Assembly (NCBI GenBank): GCA_033032175.1
Contig: CM065312.1
Span: forward strand, 20,868,001 to 20,932,000
From: Saturnia japonica
Taxonomy: Eukaryota > Arthropoda > Insecta > Lepidoptera > Saturniidae
Length of the DNA stretch: 64,000 nt
Direction of reading: 5' to 3'
The notes beneath the pieces were generated by a model. The model searched no databases and was not told the DNA's origin. It saw only the letters and a program-made list of their open reading frames with translations. Shown here piece after piece: positions 54,626 to 64,000 of this stretch; the first letter of the stretch is position 1, and each line of letters opens with the position of its first letter. Position numbers and translations under genes: made by a program.

Positions 54626-56095
54626 ATAAAGTGTTAAGATTTACATTAAGTTTCAATCCTAAGTAAATTTCCGATTTGCCGGACAGTACGTTCCTGGACC
54701 ATGTTTTATACTGTACCTATCAGTATATGGATGAAAGGGATATCTGGAAATGATTCCCTCCCTGTACATTAACTAAAATAACGTAATTATTAATTTTATA
54801 CATTATTTTGACAGTAAAAAAAGATAAACCCGAACGAGCGTTTTAAAGTTTATAAGGCCTTCTTAGAGCCTAAATTTAATTAAGTATTCTTGATTTTTGA
54901 AGACAGGTAAACATTAGACACTCCACCAGAACGATCTTGCATTATCGATAAATCTAAATAAAGCATGCGGAAGGATATTTTGGAAATATTACAATTTCGA
55001 GTAATGTTTAGCACATTAGCCACACCACATACGTGAGACGCCATTATGTACGAGCAAAGTATGTATGTATGTGTAACGATATTTTTTTTTTGTTTTTTAA
55101 TATTCTTTACGGCCTCGGCCGCCACGGTTGCGTACCTCATGTTAATTATCTTTAATACTCTGATTATATAATGATATCTTATTACAGATTACTTACCAGT
55201 ACAGTAGGTACCTACGACTTTGGCCATAAAATCGTTTCTCAGTAACTAGGTTTTTTATTGGGCTGGAATAATCAATTATTCTGATAAATAAAGGCAGGGT
55301 GGCACTGTGGTTTAGAATGATATTAGGGTGTTTCTTATCACGCTCAATTTGAAGATCTGTTGCTATGTATCTAAATGTGAACGGCACCGTGTCGGATCGT
55401 AGCCCAAAAATAGCAGCAAACATCGAGAGATCTATAATTTATCACATATGTATGCACTATATGATAGTCGCGACCCAGTCTGGTCTGTATATCCTACTAA
55501 TCCTACAACCTCCCCTTGATTACTGGATATATATATCGGCTGATTCCTTACGCGAAAGGTCTAAGTGGTCTACTAACTATAGCGGGTGTTACGCGTAGTG
55601 TATTATGGTCACGAACCAATCGGACACAATTGAGGTCCTTAATAATTGAGATACATCGCTGTTTTTATTTCTACATGCCTCCATTGTGTCATATGGTCCT
55701 ACCACACAATAAATCCCTAAGTATAAAAAAGAGAATGCAACCATTTCAGTAAGCCAACTTAATGTGATATATTTGTATAATTTTGTGTAAAAATCAATAA
55801 TCGATAATAATTAAGATTAAGATAATATCGTTGGTTTCTATAAAAATATTTAAGTTTTAAATTCACACAAAGGCCTGCGGTGTCGACTTCGAGGTCGTCG
55901 TTTCTATAAGTACTCGAGTGATTTTGAAATACTTGCACATGAATTGTCACTCTTTTACACTGAATTAGTATATAGAAGTACCTACTAGAGACGACACCGT
56001 GATCGTTTGTCATTTATCACAATCGCTATATTTCATAGTTCACAAGAAAACAACTAAAAATTGCGTTCCTTTTTAAAAATCTATAATTAATATTA
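54625..56095. other. Non-coding interval
   Basis: No gene, RNA or clear repeat copy seen; frames of 76-86 codons here lack family motifs. Confidence 0.4.
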
Positions 56096-56099
56096 TAAA

Positions 56100-56412
56100 G
56101 CAGAATAGTTCGTTTTTCTTTGTTTGTTTGAAGACGCTAATCTTTAAAATGACCAGTCAGATTTGAAAAATGGTTTTTTGCGTTCTATAGCTTATTTATT
56201 GAGGAATGTTATAGACGTATAAATAACTTCAAGCTACAACGCTCAGGGGCAAAGCAGTAACATAAACGGCAAGCAAGCTGTAAGCAACTACGGAAAGTGA
56301 GACCCACGACTGGTTACAGGTGCGTTGGCGGCGCAGTGGCGCGGCAGGGTGATAGAAAGTTAGTCGAGTAAATTTTACACGGGTGAAACCGTGGGACACA
56401 AGTAGTCTATAA
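56100..56412 (+). repeat. LINE-type repeat with 3' terminus
   Basis: CAGATTTGAAAAATGG, TATAGCTTATTTATTGAGGA and the terminal CACGGGTGAAACCGTGGGAC followed by AGTAGT. Its body parallels 43925-44060. Confidence 0.5.
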
Positions 56413-57085
56413 TAATGTTATATAATAAGGGGTGAGAAACTCAAAAATTCGGTCGCTTCCAATGCGCCATCTGTACTGCGAGTTTTAAAATACTTATTCT
56501 TGTATGTTGTACATTATAATTCAATGTTATTTTATAGGGTTGAGCAATTACAGTAAATTTATAATTTGTTAAGTACCTACATGTGTTATTTCCACACTAA
56601 CTTAAGCATTAAAACATCCATTACATATTTTCTTTCATTTTTTCAACCTGTACAAACTTGAAATAACTATAGGCAGCTATCTGAAGGGTGCGATTAGAGG
56701 GGAATCAAAATGAAAAACGAGCCGTGCCTATTTAATCCTCATGAATACCAACGTAGTCCTCTAAAAGTTAGTTCTAGGTATCTATTTGATATAGTAACAA
56801 GCACGCACTGTAGGGACATAATTTAGGAACTCGAATGTAATTTTACAGAATTGCATTGCGCTACCAGCGCTACCCGCGACCTCTCTCTCGTTGAAACTGG
56901 AAACGCCAATTGTCTCTACGATAGGTCTGTGACCACACGCGTGTGTATGTACTTATGTAATAAATCATTTTAAGAAATGAATCTGCGGAATATTTATGAT
57001 TTCAAAAAACCCCAAGTATAAAATAAGCATTGATAATCCACGTGTCGCAGGTCGCAGAAGTGCATACATGCACTGATCTAGCATT
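56412..57085. other. Non-coding interval
   Basis: Nothing recognised. Confidence 0.4.
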
Positions 57086-57089
57086 TAAG

Positions 57090-57690
57090 CAAGGATACGT
57101 CACTCATTTTTTTAAATAATATCTCAACACATTGGTGGTACTGTCCATAATGGTAAGGACTGCACAATCCAAACACAACGGCGACCGCCGCTGTGTTGCC
57201 GGCCTGCATAAATCTCTTCACGTTACACTTAAAGGACCCGGATGAAGGAGGGAACTCACTAGCCGGAAGAAAGTACCACAGTTTAAGCCCTAAAAAGGCC
57301 CATAAGAACGTCAAAACACTACTACCGGTTCGGAAAATATCCCAGACATCGAGAAGAACCGGTAAGAAACTCCATCGGATTTATCTGTTTTTTTTTTAAC
57401 TATTCATAAGTGTTAATACAAAGTAATAATAATAAATTAGTGGATGCACAAAGAGGGAGTCACTTCCAGACATCACGGTAAAACTGATGGTCTTAAAAAT
57501 CACTATCATTCATATAATGATCCACCCTATAATAACCTTTTGACAGCAAAACCCGTTTGACATGGTCCTTGAACTTGTTTTCCGGCAAATCAGTAATGTT
57601 CTTCGGGATTTTAATAAAAAACCTGACACTATTACCTAAAAAACTTATAATAGACCTACCTAGTTCTAAAATACGGTACAACTAATTTAT
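57090..57690 (-). pseudogene. LINE fragment: ORF2 C-terminus and 3' UTR, minus strand
   Basis: The minus-strand frame 57681-57493 encodes LGNSVRFFIKIPKNITDLP and then KFKDHVKRVLLSKGYY, the usual C-terminal segment of CR1/Jockey-type ORF2. The adjoining 57090-57490 is GC-rich relative to its surroundings, with CCGGTTCTTCTCGATGTC on the minus strand, as expected for the 3' UTR of the same element. No RT core remains. Confidence 0.6.
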
Positions 57691-60140
57691 CGCTATTTCT
57701 ACTATTAACATAGTGCTGCTCTTTGACTAAATCTAAGTTCACTAAGTTTTTACGAATATACATTAAAGTTATCAAGGATGTATTGGGAGGGTAAAGTTAA
57801 AGATATTATATTCCTAGAATTTCTTCTGTAGTGGTTGACGAGGTCTCAGGTTGTTAATTTATATTTATTTATTATATTATTATTTTATATTTTTATAGAC
57901 CAAAAAGTTATTCTTGTTACTATTCTGACCGAATATATATGTGGATCCGCCTCTGTGTAGTAACAAGTTATTTGCAAGCATGACCAATAACTAGCAAAAA
58001 AAAAACCGTTTCTAAGGCAAAAAGTCATAGACATAACTTGTTTTGTATTAATAAAAACATATTTACTTATCTCGTTTGAATGACATTTGAAGATTTAAAA
58101 TAAACAATACAACAATACATTGTGCTATTTGTTTATGTCAATTATTCTAAAGTACCTACACGTCATGTCAAAGACTAATTTTTTCTAGTTGTTCAACCAC
58201 CTAATAGTAATTTTATTATGCTTTTACTAAAGACTACCTTTTATCAGTATTTTTATTCGTATTTCAAAGCAATAAACATTTAATTTTTGGCTAAAAATAA
58301 TTAAATAACTTTGATTATGGTTATAAAAGTAATTTGGCCAAGTGATAAATTTTTTTGGAAAATAATGGACGCCATAATTTGTAAAAAAATTGTAATAACT
58401 ACAATAAACCACACATTCTGTTTTAGCAGCTGTTTTGTTCTGTGTTAGCAGCAAAACAGATTTTTTGTCTGTTTAGGAAACATTTAGCAATAAATAAATA
58501 CAAACGCCATCTGTGAACGATGTTTGGTAATATTATAATGCGAAGTGTTCTACTAGTATAAACAACCAATAGGAAATTTATTCAACATTTTTTTCGTATA
58601 TTCACTGCTATAAGATAAACCCTGTAACCCTGTAAATATAACTATAGAAACCACAAAATGTATTGAGGCGTTTTATAACAAAGAAAATATTTATCACTTT
58701 ATTACATCAATAGAGTGTTTTCGTTAATTCCGTCAACACTTCATGAATTCTAGGAAATGTATTAAACGCGTCATATGGTTATTAAATATGCACAAGTTAT
58801 AAGTAGATATCTGTTAACAATCGATTTACAAAGGCACTTGCGATTGTGTGTACTTTTGTGTTTGCACGTAAAAATTATTTAAGTGATAAATAAATGTAAT
58901 AAAATCAATTTAATTTGCAAATGACAACAAATTCATATCGGTTGGCACATTCTTTACTAGACTTTGACAAAAATGTAAAATAGAAAAATCTTTTATTGAA
59001 TAATGATATTCTACGCATTATAAATTATAAGACAGTAGACTAGACAACCAGAAAATTTACCAATTTCAAAAAATTCGAATTTACGGCATATTTGTAATCA
59101 ATAACAGGATGTAAAGAAGTTGTCATCAAAATTATACGAAGATACAATGAAGGTCGCCGGGAAATACTCAAAGGACATAATATTAATTCTTTATGCAACA
59201 AAAAGCGATTACATTATAATTAAATTGGGAGTTAAAATTTGCAATATTACTGTACTTTTACTTGGATTTAATAAAAGTATGAAGCATATTCAAATTTCCG
59301 ATTATTATTTTTTAATAATTGAATTTGAAACTAAAATTCGAATGAATAAAACTAAATACACTTTTAGTGATTTAATTGGAGCCACGCATTTATAACATTC
59401 TAATGCGCTAATAATATTCAGGTAAACATTTTAAGACAAATATTCCTCTGGAAGCGGATGCAAACAATATGAACAGTTGACAATTAGAAACTAGATATTA
59501 ATTACGTTTGTATACACAGTAGTGGTTTCAAATAATTACCTACTTTAAGATAAAGTGTTCCAACCATGGATGTAGAGTATAAATATTAAATCTATGGTTC
59601 CAACTCGACCTTTCGAGTCTCAAATGTAGTAAAAGCCATTTACTTTCACGAGCTCTATAGATGTGTATATTTCAAATTTTGATAGCTCAATTAATATGTT
59701 TTTTACTACTCAGATTAGCAACCAAATTCAGTTTTTTTTTTATTAATGGTCGTACATGACATTCTAGTCGTTGGTCTATTGTCGTAATTGAAGTCTTTGT
59801 TTGAACATTGCTCATACAACATTTTTTTGTATGAAAAAAGAAAAATTATATAAACCCTTTTATTTTCACATAATCGGTTTTTTGCGTTTTCCCTAAATTC
59901 GTGTTTTGGCTTTTACTAAATTTGAGACCCGAAGGGTCGAACTATTCGAAGCAATTTACAATCTTTCAATAAAACACTTGATAAAATGCTAAATAGTTTT
60001 CAGGTTAAGCTGTAAAGTATAATGTACTATTCGTTTGAATACTTATTGTTACATCGTTTAAATAAAACGCATATTAGTTATTAGTCTATCATAATTATAA
60101 TACAGTCTTTAGGTACATATATATATATATATAGGTACGT
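57690..60140. other. Gene-poor AT-rich interval
   Basis: No gene supported. A 91-codon frame at 59120-59395 is AT-rich with no recognised motif. A TA microsatellite lies at about 60117-60134. Confidence 0.45.
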
Positions 60141-60141
60141 T

Positions 60142-63013
60142 TTAAATTAAAGCGAGTTCATTTATTGGCACTTTTTCGAACAGTTTAATGGTTTCGTCAA
60201 CTATTTTGGAGACGATTGCTTTGACGATAGGTGGTGCCACCTCCTGGAAGATATCCTGCCAGTTCGAGTTCGCGAACTCGTGGATCGTGTCGGCTGAAAT
60301 ATAAACATTTAAATTGATATACAGTGTGCTTATCTAGGTTTTTAAATTGAAACATGGTTAATGTATTGTGATAGGAAAATTTTACAATACAACTTTAAAA
60401 TAATCTCTTCGGAATAAATCAATACAAAAAAGAAAACATTTTGTATGTCTTATTGTGATGTAGGTATATGTAATATTGTTTCGTTCTAGCAAACGTAAGT
60501 ATGTATCTGTCTGTTCTTTTTCAACTACTTTAAATCATCTTTTCATCCGTGACCAAGTTCACCTTTTCTTAAGAGATGTATAATATATTTATAACATGTT
60601 ATTCTAACTTATTAAGCAAATAAGTGTTAATTTTACTATGAGACCTGTTTTCAAAATCTATCGAATATGATGTCAAAGTTATAACTGAAATTATTTTATC
60701 GTAATACTTTTCTTTTTTATGGAACTTAGGTGGTAAACAGGCATACAGCCCACATAATGGTAAGCGGCTATCTTCCGTAGCCTATGGACGCTTGTCATAT
60801 TATAGATATTACTATCGCATTACCGATCTTGAACCCCCTACCCCAAGGAGATTTGGAGACCCCAATCACTGCAGGATCACAACAAAAGGTTGCTGCGATT
60901 TTCTGTAGAGTGAAGATGTTCCACCAGTCGGAGTGCCCCATGAGAGAGAAATATCTAAATAAATATATCTGTGCCCTACCTCTCTTTGAATCTCCGAGGA
61001 ACTTTGGAAACCCTACTCACCGTAGGAACACAGTGTATGTCTATCTTCTAAGGAACACCCAGAATAAGCATTTTTGTCTTTAAAATAACCGGGAGCGTGG
61101 GAGCAAGTTCCGCGCGTTTGCCCGATCGATGGCATTCTGTAGTGCGCATGAGCGAAGCCGCGGGCACAGCTAGTTTACAATAAAACTAGCGAACCTGACA
61201 GGTGTTGTTCTGCCCTTTTAGGTAGTTATATGTAATGGCTCGAACCCGCCGTCACCTATCGGGTTCTAATTTTTTTAATTCTGGTGAAGTAATAATATAT
61301 CTCGTATTGTGAAAAAAAAGATTTTTTAGTCAAAAAATATATAATTTGATAATAACGACTGAAGCACCACCGATAGGATCTGAATAAAGCTATGAACCAT
61401 CGTCTCACGATAATTTACAGACGCATAGAATATTTTAATCATATACAAGAATATACAGTCTGTATTATGTAGGCGAATTTTTTAAAATAAAAAAAAAAAT
61501 TGTAAATTTTGTAATTACAAATATAAAAATATGTTTGTGAAAAAGAAATTTCGTTACATTCCACTGAGTAATTCTTCCAAAAACGTTAGTCAGTGGAGGA
61601 TTTTGATACACAATAGAACGCTTAACTTAGTTAAACTATTAAAAAAATCCGCCGAAGTGTTCTAAAAATGAAGTGTAACAAAAATATACTTACAAAGTTG
61701 CTTGTTCCCATTAAATAAGTTCTGGAAGTGGAAATCCACTTTAGTCAGCACTTGCGCTGTATGCTTCCAGTCCTCGACCACCCAATACTTTTTGCCGTTT
61801 TCTACTCTCTCCCCAATATCGAATATAATTTTGACCAGGATATCACCTGAAAATATATTTGTCTACCGTCTCACTCGATACTAAATGACCATATAGTCGT
61901 AGATGGTTGTACACTGAGCATAGAAATGAAGCCAACTCTTGCTAACAACATACATTAATAGGCGCTTTTTAAAATTAGCAAAAGACCTACAAATTATACA
62001 CGTATATACGTTACATGAAGATGTTCTCTTTCACAAAAAAACAAAAAACAAATTGTGTTTGGTTTGAGTCAATCAGGCAGAATATAATAAGTGCCTTTGG
62101 TTTGATTAGACTTGACGTTCGAATGTATAATAAAATATACTAGCGATCACCCTAAGGTCGAAATTCAACCTTCGACCGTTTGATCATAGACTATTTTCAG
62201 TTTGACATTCACAGTATTCATAAACAATGAGTTATTATCTACATCACTTGTTGTCACTTTTTGTTGAGTGACAATGTCAATATTTTTGGGGGTCTAAGTT
62301 CAATGGCTATGGTCGCGTTAGGATTCGCAGTAATAATTTATTTAATTTTGTATATTAGTAACAGATATTATAGATAAATTTTAGCTTTCTGCACTCCTTC
62401 TCCATATAAACTTTAACCATGCCAAATCTCACAGTCTTCCGTGCATGCAGTACCTACGCTTAAAAAGGTACCGAAAGCTTTTGCTTCACGTATTAATATA
62501 TAGGTTAGGTGGCTAATTTGTTCAAATTAATTACCTTTTTATTATTAAATATATAACAATTATTTGCGACTATATACTAGAGATATACTAGATATGCTGG
62601 GATATCTATCTATCCTAGATAGATATGCTAGGATATTAGTGTTATGCTACTATGAGGCTAACAAATGCGAATAGCATAAAAAATCCTCTAATATTTAAGA
62701 GTTAAAAAAATATATGAATGGAATCTATGTTATTCTAACAAAGCACTAAGCCCTCAGCGCTTCGATACAACTATATTCTTTGATGAAGTGTAAATTATGG
62801 ATAAGCTCTTTATCTTGTAGTTCAAATGTCTAAAGGAACTTAAAACCATCGATGGAAGCATTAGGGAAAAATAATGAATAATACTTACGGAGTTTGATCT
62901 TGTATCTTCCGTTTCCTTCGATTGGTAATATGAGGAGTTGCCCGCCTAGTGTGTAGTCACCTATCATTGTAATCGAGCATTTTAGATCCAATAACGTTTT
63001 CGAATTCTGCCGT
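60142..63013 (-). CDS. Second JHBP/takeout family gene, last three exons (5' part outside the window)
   Basis: Exons 63013-62889, 61846-61694 and 60293-60142 (stop TAA) join in phase to about 142 residues. Segments: GDYTLGGQLLILPIEGNGRY, KIKLRDILVKI across the first junction, FHFQNLFNGNK, and the terminal FANSNWQDIFQEVAPPIVKA. Exon lengths of 125, 153 and 152 against 131, 156 and 152 in the neighbour, with identical junction phases, show tandem duplication from a common ancestor. The proteins are clearly diverged, so the duplication is not recent. The signal peptide and Cys pair must lie to the right of the window. It is expected to be a secreted carrier of a hydrophobic ligand. The start is not visible. 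Confidence 0.9.
60725..61172 (+). repeat. S3 repeat joined to a family A 3' end
   Basis: 60725-61022 is the longest S3 copy (GGTGGTAAACAGGCATACAG; ATGGTAAGCGGCTATC; CCACCAGTCGGAGTGCCCCA). From 61023 family A sequence continues (TATCTTCTAAGGAACACC) to GCGAAGCCGCGGGCACAGCT. It lies in the last intron of the second JHBP-like gene. Confidence 0.6.
62140..62520 (+). repeat. Family B copy
   Basis: Same order of landmarks as 4440-4870. It lies in an intron of the second JHBP-like gene. Confidence 0.65.
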
Positions 63014-63169
63014 CTGTGAAGAGATACAAAACATTATTAACTGGGTTACTCCTTAAAATATGGATTCAATTCTTTGTAAAGTTGTTCTCTTATAAACTTT
63101 ATAACAGTTGTGAGATGTATATATTATAGCACATATCTTGCTCATTCTTATAAAGTTACGATTATTTGT

Positions 63170-63340
63170 TGCTTTTGTGCTTGCGCTTGTAGGCCTGCAG
63201 CATTATGCTGAGAAAGGGATCTATTCAACCCCATGCAATACTTCATTTATTGTATCAATTTGTCTGTTTTGTTTTCTATTTAAAAATGTGTGCGTTGTGT
63301 GGTGTTGTTGTCGAATAAATGCTTTTTCTTTCTTTCTCTC
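63170..63340 (+). repeat. Retroposon 3' end with TTTC-rich tail
   Basis: CAGCATTATGCTGAG and a tail of TTTCTTTCT (63325-63340), related to 28975-29162. Confidence 0.4.
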
Positions 63341-63469
63341 TATCTCTTGCAAGTTTGACAAAATGTAGTTTCATTGTTATTGTCATAGTCTGGTGGGTAG
63401 ATCTGTTCTCATTTTTCTAGAGGAAGAAGCTTTATACTCTTTTTTTGCATACATTTTCTGATTCAAATT

Positions 63470-63605
63470 AAAAAATAATTTTAACCGATTTGGATGATTC
63501 CTTTTTTGTTGGAGAGGTCCCATTTTAATTTCATTGGCATTGGACTTTCGACTTCGAAGATACACCAGGGAACTCTTCAAAATTATTGAAGTATGTTTTC
63601 TTTTT
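63470..63605 (-). repeat. Family G copy, minus orientation
   Basis: The reverse complement carries AATGAAATTAAAATGGGACC and CCAAATCGG, as at 7769-7925. Confidence 0.5.
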
Positions 63606-63764
63606 GTTAAAACTTGTGTTGTTATATATTTATCTAATCTTATATGTTATAATATAGTTAGTGATCGTATAACTTTGGACCGACTTGACCGATTGAGCTC
63701 ATATTTATGTAATAAGTATATTTGTTATATCGAGACGGATGGCTTAGAGATTTTTTTTTAATAT

Positions 63765-64000
63765 AACTATGGTGGCAAACAAGCATACGGCCCGCTTGAT
63801 AGTAAGTGGCTACCGTACACTATGAACGCTTGTAATAGCATAGCATACTAGCTCGTCATCGACCTTGAACCTTTTACCCTGAGGAGCTTTGCATACCCAT
63901 ATTCACCGTAGAAACATTAGAAAATGTTATTTGGCTTGAGAGTTTCCACCAGTTAGACTGCCCCAAGTAGAGAGAAATCTCGAAAGGAATTTCTCTGTGC
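63765..64000 (+). repeat. S3 repeat, cut by the window edge
   Basis: GGTGGCAAACAAGCATACGG, AGTAAGTGGCTACCGTA, CCTTGAACCTTTTACCCTGA and CCACCAGTTAGACTGCCCC follow the S3 order. Confidence 0.6.

Noticed and set aside
59120..59395. 91-residue frame on the plus strand
   Set aside because: It begins at TTG, is very AT-rich, has no recognisable motif and no supporting splice or promoter context.
1..64000. CRISPR arrays, operons, riboswitches or bacterial insertion sequences
   Set aside because: Split genes, SINEs and LINEs show a eukaryotic locus; no regularly spaced direct repeats with unique spacers were seen.

Overview
The window is an arthropod nuclear locus, almost certainly from a moth or butterfly (Lepidoptera). 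It is AT-rich, its genes are split into short exons with GT-AG introns, and it is densely packed with dispersed repeats. The genes recognised are ordinary insect genes: an insulin-degrading enzyme homologue, Cu/Zn superoxide dismutase, the RNase P/MRP subunit p40, and two juvenile-hormone-binding/takeout family genes. Because exons are short, most coding sequence was found by reading translated exons between splice signals and joining them by phase.

Layout, left to right. About 1-4.1 kb is intronic or intergenic repeat sequence: a dead LINE fragment, a dispersed repeat, and an apparently intact Tc1/mariner-superfamily transposon (2689-3991). Six exons of an insulin-degrading enzyme gene run on the + strand from 4103 to 11915 and end with the stop codon; earlier exons were not found and probably lie upstream. 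A Jockey-like LINE fragment starts about 45 bp after that stop and is split by a 1,092-bp DNA element with perfect 134-bp inverted termini (12170-13261). A three-exon zinc-binding protein gene of unknown function lies on the - strand (16241-14845).

Two Jockey-like LINE copies follow in tandem (17228-22357), bracketed by three copies of the same 12-bp target-site sequence. The body of the second copy (about 19541-21893) reads as a fine-scale interleave of LINE sequence with the zinc-binding gene and its 5' flank (15455-17196). I read this as a consensus or assembly artefact rather than biology.

About 22.4-29.7 kb is repeat-rich and gene-poor, with one dead hAT-like transposase remnant. Superoxide dismutase (+, 29739-33021, four exons, complete) and RPP40 (-, 34791-33769, single exon) are convergent neighbours. 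From 37.5 kb to the end the - strand carries two JHBP/takeout paralogues with matching exon phases and nearly matching exon lengths. The first is complete (49808-37571, five exons, 237 residues, with signal peptide). The second shows only its last three exons (63013-60142). Their introns hold most of the remaining repeats.

The genes form no operon-like unit; neighbours appear independent apart from the JHBP pair, which looks like a tandem duplication. The most unusual features are structural: the interleaved tract, the triple target site, two elements with intact termini, several large imperfect palindromes and many nested insertions. I saw no convincing new multi-gene system.
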